33,313 bases of DNA from Duganella callida. Its GTDB lineage: Bacteria; Pseudomonadota; Gammaproteobacteria; Burkholderiales; Burkholderiaceae_D. Of the stretch, positions 25,692-33,313 are shown one piece after another; the first letter of the stretch is position 1, and each line of letters opens with the position of its first letter. Both the position numbers and the translations under genes were made by a program. The notes under the pieces are model-generated. The model did not search any database, was not told where the DNA came from, and was given only the letters and a program-made list of their open reading frames with translations. Where the stretch lies: the NCBI RefSeq assembly GCF_004614165.1, contig NZ_SPVG01000028.1, positions 1 to 33,313 on the forward strand, given 5' to 3'.

Positions 25692-27152
25692 ATGCGCTTA
25701 CACATCATGGGGGCCATGTTGTTCTGCAGCTGTGCGCTGGCGCAGACGCCCTTGCCTTCCCCGGAGGTGGCCAAGTTCATCCAGTTTAATCAGCCGCTGA
25801 TCGCGCTGACCCACGTGCGCGTGATCGACGGCACCGGCGCACCGGCGCAGGAGGACCGCACGCTGCTGCTGCGCGACGGCCGCATCGCCGCCATCACCGG
25901 CCCGGAGCGCGCGCCGCCGCCGGGCGCCCAGGTGATCGATCTGACCGGCCGCAGCGTGATTCCCGGCCTGGTCGGGATGCACAATCACCTGATGTACACC
26001 CATTCGATCAACCGCGACGACGAGGGCAAGACGCCGCCGCCCGGGGTGTTCGTCACCGAGATCGCCTTCAGCGCGCCGCGGCTGTACCTGGCGGCCGGCG
26101 TCACCACCATGCGCACCACCGGCAGCGTCGAGCCTTATACCGACGTGAATATCCGCCGCCAGATCGATGAGTTCAGGATTCCCGGCCCGCACCTGGATGT
26201 CACCGGTCCGTACCTGGATGGCCGCGACAGCTTTTTCCCGCAGATGGCGGTGATGACCGAGACGGATCATGTGCGCAAGACGGTGGACTTCTGGGCCGGC
26301 GAGGGTGCGACCTCGTTCAAGGCGTACATGAAGATCTCGCGGACAGTGCTGGCGGCGGCGGTCGATCAGGCGCACAAGCATGGCATGAAGGTCACCGGCC
26401 ATCTGTGCGCGGTCGATTACCGCCAGGCCGCGGCGCTGGGCATCGACAACCTCGAGCACGGTCCGGTGTTCACCGACACCGAATTCGTCGCCGACCGCCG
26501 TGCCGACGAGTGTCCGGCCGGCGGCGCGCTGGCGGCGTCGTGGGAGCGGCGCGAGATCGCCAGCCCGGAAGTGCAGGCGCTGATCGCCGAGCTGGTGGCG
26601 CGCAAGGTCGCCATCACGTCGACGCTGCCGGTGTTCGAATCCTTCGTGCCGACGCGTCCCTTGCTGTCGCGCCGCCAGATGGCGCTGATGGCGCCGGAAT
26701 CGCTGCGCAGCCATCTGGAGGCGCGCTCGCTGGCGGCCACCGCGTCCGGCTACGCCGCGCGCCAGGAAGCGCTGCTGAAAAAGGAGATGGCGTTCGAACT
26801 GGCCTTCGTGCGTGCCGGCGGGCTGCTGCTGGCCGGCCCCGACCCGACCGGCAACGGCGGCGTGCTGCCCGGTTTCGGCGACCAGCGCGAGGTGCAGCTG
26901 CTGGTGGAAGCCGGCTTCACGCCGCTGGAGGCGATCCGCATCGCCACCCTCAACGGCGCGCAGTTCATGGGCCGCGCCGACAGCATCGGTTCGATCGCGG
27001 TCGGCAAGCACGCCGACCTGGTGGTGTTGAAGGGCGATCCGAGCCGGCGCATCGCCGATATCGAAAACGTGGAAATTGTGTTCAAGGACGGCTATGGCTA
27101 TGATCCTGTTCGCCTGAACGCATCCGTCCGCGGCATGGTCGGCATACGCTGA
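25692..27152 (+). CDS. exported amidohydrolase family protein (imidazolonepropionase/prolidase-like)
   Basis: A 486-residue metal-dependent hydrolase of the amidohydrolase superfamily, with a signal peptide ending near residue 18 (CALAQ). A small beta domain (LTHVRVIDGTGAPAQEDRTL) precedes the barrel. Metal and catalytic ligands are visible: H97 and H99 in GMHNH, K210 in TSFKAYMK (bridging, probably carboxylated), H237 in VTGHLCA, H256 in NLEHG and D384 in AGPDPTG. Exported relatives hydrolyse peptide-like or cyclic amide substrates, some acting as Xaa-Pro dipeptidases. GGAGGGGAG lies just before the ATG; the in-frame ATG at 25638 lies within the repeat element and was rejected. The M28 peptidase gene follows at 30 bp, suggesting joint action on peptides. 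Confidence 0.9.
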   Translation: MRLHIMGAMLFCSCALAQTPLPSPEVAKFIQFNQPLIALTHVRVIDGTGAPAQEDRTLLLRDGRIAAITGPERAPPPGAQVIDLTGRSVIPGLVGMHNHLMYTHSINRDDEGKTPPPGVFVTEIAFSAPRLYLAAGVTTMRTTGSVEPYTDVNIRRQIDEFRIPGPHLDVTGPYLDGRDSFFPQMAVMTETDHVRKTVDFWAGEGATSFKAYMKISRTVLAAAVDQAHKHGMKVTGHLCAVDYRQAAALGIDNLEHGPVFTDTEFVADRRADECPAGGALAASWERREIASPEVQALIAELVARKVAITSTLPVFESFVPTRPLLSRRQMALMAPESLRSHLEARSLAATASGYAARQEALLKKEMAFELAFVRAGGLLLAGPDPTGNGGVLPGFGDQREVQLLVEAGFTPLEAIRIATLNGAQFMGRADSIGSIAVGKHADLVVLKGDPSRRIADIENVEIVFKDGYGYDPVRLNASVRGMVGIR

Positions 27153-27182
27153 CCGTTTTTTATGTAACCTAGGGAGAGTAGC

Positions 27183-28832
27183 TTGAAACACACCGTGCTT
27201 GTAATGTCCTTGCTGGCCGCGTTCGCGGCCCATGCGGCCGATGCGCCGCAGTTCGATGCCAAACGCCTGTCGAACGATGTCAAGGTGCTGGCGTCCGACG
27301 AATTTGAAGGCCGCGGCCCGAATACCGCCGGCGAGACCAAGACCGTCAACTACATCATCGAACAGTTCAAGGCCGCCGGCCTGCAGCCGGGCGGCGATCT
27401 GGTCAAGGGCCAGCGCGCCTGGACCCAGGACGTGCCCCTGGGCCGCTTCGAAATCAAGGGGCCGGTCAAGCTGACGCTCAATGACGGCAAGACCACGCAG
27501 GAACTGAAGCAGGGCGACGATCTGGCGGTGCGCGCCGCCATGAATGGCTCCAAGCTGGTCGACTTCAAGAACGCGCCGCTGGTGTTCGTCGGCTACGGCG
27601 TCACCGCGCCGGAGCGCAAGTGGGACGACTTCAAGGGCCAGGACCTGAAGGGCAAGCTGGCGGTGGTGCTGATCAACGATCCCGACTTCGAGACCGGCAG
27701 CGGCGACTTCGGCGGCAAGGCCATGACCTATTATGGCCGCTGGACCTACAAGTACGAAGAGATGGCGCGCCGCGGTGCGCTGGGCACCATCATCGTGCAC
27801 GAAACCGCGCCGGCCTCCTACGGCTGGAATACGGTGAAGAATTCCAACACCAACGTCATGTACGACATCGTGCGCAAGAAGCCTTCCGAGGCGCACGCGC
27901 CGATGGAATCGTGGATACAGCGCGACCTGGCGGCGGATCTGTTCAAGCGCGCCGGCCTGGATTTCGAGGCGCTGAAGAAGCAGGCGCAGACGCGCGAGTT
28001 CAAGCCGGTGACGCTGAAGGGCATCACGCTGTCGGCCAACTACGTGGTGGATGCGCAGGTGATCACCTCGAAGAACGTGGTGGCGCGCCTGGCCGGCAAG
28101 ACCGCGCCGAATGAGACCGTGATCTACAGCGGTCACTGGGACCACCTGGGCGTCGGCCTGCCGGATGCCAAGGGCGACAAGATCTACAACGGCGCGGTCG
28201 ACAATGCCACGGGCATCGCCGCGCTGCTGGAACTGGCGCGCGCCTACGGCAAGGCACCGGCGCCGGCGCGCAGCGTGGTGTTCCTGGCGGTGACCGCCGA
28301 AGAAAAAGGCTTGCTCGGTTCCGAGTACTATGCCTCCAATCCGGTATACCCGCTGGCCACCACGGTCGGCGTGATCAACATGGACGCCCTCAGCCCGGAC
28401 GGCGTCACCAAGAACTTCTCCATCTCCGGCAACGCCAAGCTGGATCTGCTGGACCAGCTGACGGCCAAGGCCAAGCAGTGGAACATGGCGTATTCGCCGG
28501 ATCCGAAGCCGGAAGCCGGTCACTTCTTCCGCTCCGACCACTTCCCGTTCGCCAAGAAGGGCGTGCCGGCCATCTCGTTCGAATCGGGCGATGAGCTGGT
28601 ACAGGGCGGCCTGGCGGCCGGCCAGAAGATCAAGGATGACTACGTGGTGAAGAACTACCACCAGCCGTCCGACGAGTGGAGCGCCAGCTGGACCTTCGCC
28701 GGCATGTCGCACGACCTGGGCCTGCTGTACGCGCTGGGCCGCGACCTGGCCGATTCGAAGCAGTGGCCCAACTGGGCCAAGGACGCGGAGTTCCGCGCCA
28801 CCCGCGACGCCAGCGCCGCGCAGCGCAAGTAA
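27183..28832 (+). CDS. exported M28 family zinc peptidase with PA domain
   Basis: A 549-residue aminopeptidase/carboxypeptidase-type enzyme using two zinc ions. It starts at TTG (27183), supported by AGGGAGAG just upstream and an immediate signal peptide (KHTVLVMSLLAAFAAHA). A protease-associated domain occupies about residues 110-290. The M28 core has ligands H318 (SGHWDHLG), D340 (VDNATG), E373/E374 (TAEEKG), D401 (INMDAL) and H453 (RSDHF), a complete set. It is the second gene of a two-gene operon with the amidohydrolase. Its stop lies 6 bp from the end of the opposing S9-like gene, with a strong hairpin between and over the ends. Confidence 0.93.
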   Translation: MKHTVLVMSLLAAFAAHAADAPQFDAKRLSNDVKVLASDEFEGRGPNTAGETKTVNYIIEQFKAAGLQPGGDLVKGQRAWTQDVPLGRFEIKGPVKLTLNDGKTTQELKQGDDLAVRAAMNGSKLVDFKNAPLVFVGYGVTAPERKWDDFKGQDLKGKLAVVLINDPDFETGSGDFGGKAMTYYGRWTYKYEEMARRGALGTIIVHETAPASYGWNTVKNSNTNVMYDIVRKKPSEAHAPMESWIQRDLAADLFKRAGLDFEALKKQAQTREFKPVTLKGITLSANYVVDAQVITSKNVVARLAGKTAPNETVIYSGHWDHLGVGLPDAKGDKIYNGAVDNATGIAALLELARAYGKAPAPARSVVFLAVTAEEKGLLGSEYYASNPVYPLATTVGVINMDALSPDGVTKNFSISGNAKLDLLDQLTAKAKQWNMAYSPDPKPEAGHFFRSDHFPFAKKGVPAISFESGDELVQGGLAAGQKIKDDYVVKNYHQPSDEWSASWTFAGMSHDLGLLYALGRDLADSKQWPNWAKDAEFRATRDASAAQRK

Positions 28833-28838
28833 GCCCGG

Positions 28839-30776
28839 CTATCGGCCCGCGGTTCGCGGGCCGATATGACGGGCCAGGAAGGCCTCGATGTGGCGCCACA
28901 GATCGATGCGGTTGCCCTGGGTCTTCCAGTCTTCCACGCTGGGCGTGTATTCCAGCCATTCGACCTCGGCATGGGCTGCCGTCAGGGCCGCGTGAAACTT
29001 GCGGCCCTCGCTGAACGGCACGCGCTTGTCCTCCTTGCCGTAGGCCAGCAGCACCGGCCGTTTGATGCGTGCCGCCTGGTGCAGCGGCGATACCTCCTTC
29101 AGCCAGTCGGCATCGGTGCGCGGATCGCCTACCGTGGCGCGCAGCTGCGGCAAGGCGCGGGTGTCGGCCACGTCTTCCCAATCATTGAGGTACATGGACG
29201 CGATATCGGTGATCCCCGACCAGCTGATGCCGCATTTGAACACCGCCGCGTCGCGTATCAACCCCATCATGGCGGCATAGCCGCCGTAGCCGCCGCCGGC
29301 GATGCAGACGCGCGCCGGATCGGCGTGGCCTTGCGCCACCGCCCATTTGACCGCGTCGGCGATGTCGTCCTGAATGGCGCTGCCCCACTGGCGCGCGCCC
29401 GCTTCCTCGTGGGCGCGGCCGAAGCCGGCGATGCCGCGCGGTTGCGGCTGAATCACGAGATAGCCGCGCGATGCCAGGAACTGCACTTCCGCATCCCATT
29501 CCCAGTGGGCGCTGCGCGACCACTGGGGATCGCCGATCAGCACCACCGCGGGCGCCGGCTGGCCGGCGGGGATTTTGGGGAAGGTGATGTAGGCCGGGAT
29601 CTGCAGGCCGTCGCGGGCCGGATAGCGCACCATGGCCATGGCGGCCATCTGCGCGGACGGCAGATCGTCCCGGGCGGGGCCCAGCCGCAGCAGTTTTTTG
29701 CTGTCGCGGTGATACAGCAGGTAGATGTGGTCCTGGGTGTCGCGGAGGCTGTCGACCAGCACATACGGCGTCTGGTTGTGGGCGCCGACGCTGATGGTAT
29801 TGATTGTGTCCGGCAGCCGGGCATCCACCTCGGCCTGGATCGCTTTCACGGCAGGGTCGAACCATACCGTGTTCTCGCTGTCGGTGTTGATGCGGTAGCC
29901 CAGCAGCTTGCTGTCGTCGACGATGAAGTAGCCGTCCGCGTCGAAGCCGGGGACCGTGATCAGCGGTTCCGCCTCCAGCGCATTTTGCTGCAGGTCGTAG
30001 CGGTATACCGCGGCCTGGTCCTTGCCGTTGCGCGAACTCACATACAGCTTACCGCCCGCATACAGCAACGGCTTGAAGGGTTGCGGCGCCGGCAGCTCGC
30101 GCCAGGCGTCGCCGTCCTTGTACCACACCGCCTCTTTTCCTTCGTGACGCGACATGGCCACGCGCACCGTGCCCTCGGCGTCGAACAGCCAGTGGTACGT
30201 TTGGCGCGGCACGCGAAGATAGCTGACCCTGCCCTTGTGCGTGTCGAGCAGCGCCAGATCCTGGCCTTGGTCTTGTTGCACGATCACCGCCATGGCATCG
30301 GCTTTCCGGTAAGGGAAGCCGTGAACGGAGGGCGCGGCCAGGTAGGCGCGGTTGTTGAAGTCACTGTCGGCAAAGGACCGCTGGCGCTTGAACAGCGGCG
30401 ACAGCGGCGCGAAGTCCTTGCCGTCGCGATCGACCGCGTACAGGCCCGGCGCACCGACATCGCCTTCGTGATCGACGTTGATGACGGAGTACACCAGGCG
30501 CATGTCGCTCTGCCAGTAAAACAGGCTGACGTCGGCGTTATTGAAGTTGGCCACCACCTTTTGCTCATGCGTGTCGGTATCGACGATGTTCAGCAACGTG
30601 CGTCCGCGCGGCGACAGCATGCGCAAGGCCACGTGGTGGCCGTCGGGGGAAATGGCGGCGCCGCTGGTGGCCGGCTTCTGGAAGAAGCGTTCCGCCGGGA
30701 TGTCCGCGCCGTGGGCCGCACGGGCCAGAAGGATTGCGCCGGCCAGCAGTGCTGCAAATTTGATAATTAATTTCAT
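28839..30776 (-). CDS. S9-family pseudopeptidase (catalytic Ser and His replaced), exported
   Basis: A 645-residue protein with signal peptide (cleavage near AAHGAD), beta-propeller (SPDGHHVALRM onward) and C-terminal alpha/beta-hydrolase domain of the S9 family, full length and without frameshift. The nucleophile motif reads GGGYGGY: G496 (codon GGC) replaces the serine found in both other S9 proteins of the window. D583 is kept in YGKEDKRVP. The C-terminal segment that should carry EGHG reads SVEDW (613-617), so the triad His is also absent although the following NRIDLWRHIEAFL is well conserved. I infer a protein that cannot act as a serine peptidase but may bind peptides or partner with another S9 subunit. 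No strong ribosome site is seen; the start is set by the signal peptide. It diverges from the MarR gene. Confidence 0.9.
   Translation of the reverse strand: MKLIIKFAALLAGAILLARAAHGADIPAERFFQKPATSGAAISPDGHHVALRMLSPRGRTLLNIVDTDTHEQKVVANFNNADVSLFYWQSDMRLVYSVINVDHEGDVGAPGLYAVDRDGKDFAPLSPLFKRQRSFADSDFNNRAYLAAPSVHGFPYRKADAMAVIVQQDQGQDLALLDTHKGRVSYLRVPRQTYHWLFDAEGTVRVAMSRHEGKEAVWYKDGDAWRELPAPQPFKPLLYAGGKLYVSSRNGKDQAAVYRYDLQQNALEAEPLITVPGFDADGYFIVDDSKLLGYRINTDSENTVWFDPAVKAIQAEVDARLPDTINTISVGAHNQTPYVLVDSLRDTQDHIYLLYHRDSKKLLRLGPARDDLPSAQMAAMAMVRYPARDGLQIPAYITFPKIPAGQPAPAVVLIGDPQWSRSAHWEWDAEVQFLASRGYLVIQPQPRGIAGFGRAHEEAGARQWGSAIQDDIADAVKWAVAQGHADPARVCIAGGGYGGYAAMMGLIRDAAVFKCGISWSGITDIASMYLNDWEDVADTRALPQLRATVGDPRTDADWLKEVSPLHQAARIKRPVLLAYGKEDKRVPFSEGRKFHAALTAAHAEVEWLEYTPSVEDWKTQGNRIDLWRHIEAFLARHIGPRTAGR
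28840..28866. terminator. hairpin shared by two converging genes
   Basis: A 12-bp perfect stem (TATCGGCCCGCG with its complement) and a GTT loop start 8 bp after the M28 stop codon and cover the last codons of the opposing S9-like gene. There is no T-tract on either side, so it may stop transcripts only partly or protect 3' ends. Confidence 0.6.
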
Positions 30777-30897
30777 TTGGCAACGATATCGCAGGCTGAA
30801 TGATTTGGCAACATTCTCCGTTTTAAGCCGGCACTCAGCAAAGATCTGCGTTCGATGCTAATATTTAGGATCCTAAGTATATTTGAAGCCGATCGAG
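30777..30897. promoter_or_regulatory. divergent control region with MarR-type palindrome
   Basis: 121 bp between the S9-like gene and the MarR gene. TTAGGATCCTAA (30865-30876) is a perfect 12-bp palindrome, extended to 20 bp (30861-30880) with one mismatch; it lies 21 bp before the MarR start and beside a TAATAT -10 candidate (30859-30864). This is the form and place expected for a MarR-family operator. A direct repeat ATTTGGCAAC occurs at 30775-30784 and 30803-30812 near the S9-like start. Confidence 0.75.
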
Positions 30898-31347
30898 ATG
30901 AGCAGCTACGACAAAACCCTGATGACACTGACCCATACGCTGATCCACGTGGCGCGTGCCTACAAGTCGGCGGCCGACGCGCTGACGGCCGATTTCGAGC
31001 TGTCGCACGCCAGCGCCTGGCCGGTGCTGATGATGTCGCGTCTGGGCGACGGCGTGCGGCCCGGCCAGGTGGCCGATGCGGTGGGCATCGAGCCGCCTTC
31101 GCTGGTGCGCATCATCGATCAGCTGGTGGCGGCGGGCCTGGTGCTGCGCCAGGACGATCCCAGCGACCGCCGCGCCAAGACGCTGACGCTGACCGCCGCC
31201 GGCAAGCGCATTGCCGACAAGCTGGAAAAGGCGCTGGCGCCATTCCGTCGCGATCTGTTCCAGGACATGCCGCAGGCCGACGTCGAAGCCTGCGTGCGCG
31301 TGCTGGTCAGGCTGGACCAGGTGCTGGCCGAGCGCGGCGCGGATTGA
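30898..31347 (+). CDS. MarR family transcriptional regulator
   Basis: A 149-residue winged-helix regulator. Helices at both ends form the dimer interface; the DNA-binding part includes RPGQVADAVGIEPPSLVRIIDQLVAAGLV (recognition helix) and the wing motif RQDDPSDRRAKTLTLT, which is diagnostic for MarR proteins. It likely represses itself and the FUSC gene through the palindrome just upstream and is released by a phenolic or aromatic acid. The ATG at 30898 is chosen; a TTG at 30883, in frame, would add five residues and cannot be excluded, since neither has a perfect ribosome site. The FUSC gene starts 15 bp after the stop. Confidence 0.92.
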   Translation: MSSYDKTLMTLTHTLIHVARAYKSAADALTADFELSHASAWPVLMMSRLGDGVRPGQVADAVGIEPPSLVRIIDQLVAAGLVLRQDDPSDRRAKTLTLTAAGKRIADKLEKALAPFRRDLFQDMPQADVEACVRVLVRLDQVLAERGAD

Positions 31348-31362
31348 GGCCGGAGCGCCATC

Positions 31363-33313
31363 GTGAAGATGCCCACACCCGGCGCCATGCTGTTTTCGGC
31401 CAAGTGCTTCGCCGCGTCCATGCTGGCGCTGTACGTGTCGCTGGCCGCCGGCCTGCCACGTCCGTTCTGGGCGATGATGACCGCGTATATCGTCGCCAGT
31501 CCGTTTTCCGGCGCGGTGCGTTCCAAGGCGCTGTTCCGCGTCTGCGGCACGCTGATCGGCAGTACCGCCACCATCCTGATGGTGCCGCGCATGGCCAACG
31601 CCCCCGAGCTGCTGTCGTTGGCGCTGGCCTGCTGGGTGGGATTGTGCCTGTATATCTCGCTGCTGGACCGCACGCCGCGTTCGTACATCTTCATGCTGGC
31701 CGGGTACACGGCGGGCCTGATCGGCTTCCCGGCGGTCAGCGATCCGGGTTCGATTTTCGACACCGGCCTGGCGCGCGTGGAGGAAATCACCATCGGCATC
31801 CTGTCGGCCACCGTGGTGCATTCGCTGGTGTTCCCGCAAGGCGTGGGACCGGTGCTGCTGGGCCGTCTGGACCGCGCCATCGCCGACGCCCAGCGCTGGG
31901 CCGCCGATACGCTGACGCCGACGCGCGACCGGGGGCAGGCCGCGCATACGCGACTGGCGCTGGCCGGCGAGATCAGCGAACTGCGGGTGATGTCCACCCA
32001 TCTGCCGTTCGACACCTCGCAGCTGCGCTGGACCGCCGGCATGGTGCACGGCCTGCACGACCGCCTGACGGTCATGGTGCCGCTGCTGCTGGCGGTGGAA
32101 GACCGCCTGAACGCGCTGCGCGAAGTCGATCCCGCCAGCCTGGCGCCATGGCGCGGTGTGCTGGACGAGATCGCCGCCTGGGTGCAGGCCGGCCGCGACG
32201 CCGACCCGGCGCGCGCCGCGCAGCTGCGTGCGCAACTGGCGCAACTGCGTCCCGAACTGAAGGCCGATGCCAGCTGGAGCGAGATCCTGCGCGTGAATCT
32301 GGTGCAGCGCCTCGACACGCTGGTGGAAACCTGCGAGGACGGCCTGGAGCTGCGCGGGAATGTCGGTGCCGTGCTGGCCGGCGGCGCGCCGGGGCAGACG
32401 CCATACAGGCCGCACGTGACGCCGACGGTGCTGCACCGCGACCACGGCATGGCCTTGCGTTCCGCGCTGGCGGCGGCGGTGACGATATTGATCTGCTGCG
32501 CGTTCTGGATCGCCACCGCCTGGCCCTCCGGCGCCGCCGCGCCGATGATGGCCGGCGTGTTGTGCTGCTTCTTCGCCACCCAGGACAACCCGGTGCCGTT
32601 CATCAAATCGTTCACCAAGTGGACCATCATTTCGATGCCGGTGGCGGCGGCCTATATCCTGCTGGTGCTGCCGGCGGTGCACAGCTATGAAATGCTGGTC
32701 CTGACGATCGCGCCGGTGTTTCTGATCGCCGGCGCCTTCATGCCCAATCCCGCCACCGGCGGCAGCGCTCTGGCCTTCATCATCGGCGTGGCGGGATCGC
32801 TGTCGTTGCAGGACACCGGGACGCTGGACATCCCCAGCTTCCTGAACAGCATGCTGGCGCAGCTGTTCGGCTACCTGGCGGCGGCGGTGATGACTGGCCT
32901 GATCCGCACGGTCGGCAGCGACTGGATGGCACAGCGCATGCTGCGCCGCGCGCGCCGCGAGGTGGCGCAGATGGCACAGTCGGCGCAATCGGCGCAGGGA
33001 TCGGCCAGGGTCTCGCTGCCGCACTTCGCGGCGCGCATGGTCGACCGCATCGGCCTGATGATGCCGCGCCTGGCCGTGGTCCACCCGACGCCGGAGGCGC
33101 GGGCAAAGGAAATCGACGGTCTGCGCGAACTGCGGGTGGGCATCCACATCGCCCAGCTGTGCGAACTGCAGCCGGCGCTGGAACGCGCTGGCGTGACGCT
33201 GCGGCCGCTGATGCGCAAGCTGGAGGACTATTTCGGCGGCGGCGCCCACGGCCAGGCGCCGGCGGAGCTGCTGGCCCGCCTGGACGGGACGCTGCGCGGC
33301 GTCTGCGCGGCGT
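31363..33313 (+). CDS. FUSC family membrane protein (aromatic acid/efflux type), partial at window end
   Basis: An open reading frame from GTG at 31363 runs to the window edge without a stop (650 codons visible). The N-terminal half has a bundle of hydrophobic helices (FAASMLALYVSLAAGLPRPF, AMMTAYIVASPFSGAVRSKA, RVCGTLIGSTATILM), a cytoplasmic helical region follows (about 170-350), and a second bundle begins near residue 365 (ALRSALAAAVTILICCAFW). This duplicated layout and the PFWAMMTAYIVASP and RVCGTLIG motifs match the FUSC/AaeB/YccS group, whose members export aromatic carboxylates together with a HlyD-type subunit. A GGAG site lies 7 bp before GTG; ATG at 31369 is a less well-spaced alternative. 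It forms an operon with MarR. DUF1656, HlyD and outer-membrane-factor genes would be expected just beyond the window. Confidence 0.88.
   Translation, partial: MKMPTPGAMLFSAKCFAASMLALYVSLAAGLPRPFWAMMTAYIVASPFSGAVRSKALFRVCGTLIGSTATILMVPRMANAPELLSLALACWVGLCLYISLLDRTPRSYIFMLAGYTAGLIGFPAVSDPGSIFDTGLARVEEITIGILSATVVHSLVFPQGVGPVLLGRLDRAIADAQRWAADTLTPTRDRGQAAHTRLALAGEISELRVMSTHLPFDTSQLRWTAGMVHGLHDRLTVMVPLLLAVEDRLNALREVDPASLAPWRGVLDEIAAWVQAGRDADPARAAQLRAQLAQLRPELKADASWSEILRVNLVQRLDTLVETCEDGLELRGNVGAVLAGGAPGQTPYRPHVTPTVLHRDHGMALRSALAAAVTILICCAFWIATAWPSGAAAPMMAGVLCCFFATQDNPVPFIKSFTKWTIISMPVAAAYILLVLPAVHSYEMLVLTIAPVFLIAGAFMPNPATGGSALAFIIGVAGSLSLQDTGTLDIPSFLNSMLAQLFGYLAAAVMTGLIRTVGSDWMAQRMLRRARREVAQMAQSAQSAQGSARVSLPHFAARMVDRIGLMMPRLAVVHPTPEARAKEIDGLRELRVGIHIAQLCELQPALERAGVTLRPLMRKLEDYFGGGAHGQAPAELLARLDGTLRGVCAA

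Noticed and set aside
25698-28712. A 1004-codon open frame on the minus strand, opposite the amidohydrolase and M28 genes
   Set aside because: Shadow frame with biased composition; the sense strand has complete metal-ligand sets.
30855-32690. A 611-codon open frame on the plus strand spanning the MarR and FUSC genes in another frame
   Set aside because: It is out of frame with both MarR and FUSC motifs, rich in Arg/Gly/Ala, and starts inside the operator.

Overview
The window looks like chromosomal DNA of a high-GC betaproteobacterium, most likely an Oxalobacteraceae member of the Massilia/Duganella/Janthinobacterium type. That placement is an inference from the GC-rich codon use, a PEP-CTERM surface protein, the many exported peptidases, and short CCGGGGTCAG-type repeats of the kind I associate with this group. 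No tRNA, rRNA, CRISPR array, integrase or transposase gene is visible. About 24 genes can be supported, and the last one runs off the right edge.

Left part (1-6300, genes on the minus strand): an MFS transporter of the anion:cation symporter type, then a dipeptidyl-peptidase-IV-like S9 peptidase tightly coupled to a periplasmic GH13 alpha-amylase. To the right lies a hemerythrin-like protein that has lost most metal-binding histidines. Next (6292-8473) comes a short-chain dehydrogenase and its NemR-like TetR regulator. Both are preceded by the same 23-bp block with a GACCGGTC palindrome, and in the regulator's promoter that palindrome lies between the -35 and -10. A lone periplasmic solute-binding-type protein diverges from it.

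Middle part (8579-17626, plus strand): two two-gene operons for protein breakdown and surface proteins. The first has an S9 acylaminoacyl-peptidase-like enzyme and an M1 aminopeptidase, closed by a strong terminator. The second has a PEP-CTERM protein and a 1055-residue plant-type subtilase, with a good sigma-54 promoter candidate in front and a strong terminator behind. The AT-richer gap between the operons carries repeated TGTTAC hexamers.

Accessory part (17784-23096): two converging three-gene operons made mostly of uncharacterised exported proteins. The plus-strand one encodes a YdcF/DUF218 protein and two proteins sharing a helical domain with two cysteines exactly 57 residues apart. The minus-strand one encodes a divergent RelA/SpoT-like nucleotidyltransferase, a secreted protein and a six-cysteine lipoprotein. 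The two operons meet with no intervening base. This is the most likely place for undescribed biology.

Right part (23328-33313): a GntP-type permease overlapping tail to tail with an Nei/Fpg DNA glycosylase; an exported amidohydrolase plus an M28 peptidase; an S9-family protein that has lost its catalytic Ser and His (probable pseudopeptidase); and a MarR regulator with a palindromic operator in front of a FUSC aromatic-efflux-type membrane protein that continues past the window end. With three S9 proteins, M1, M28 and S8 members, most of them with signal peptides, the region suggests a cell that lives by degrading extracellular protein and peptides.
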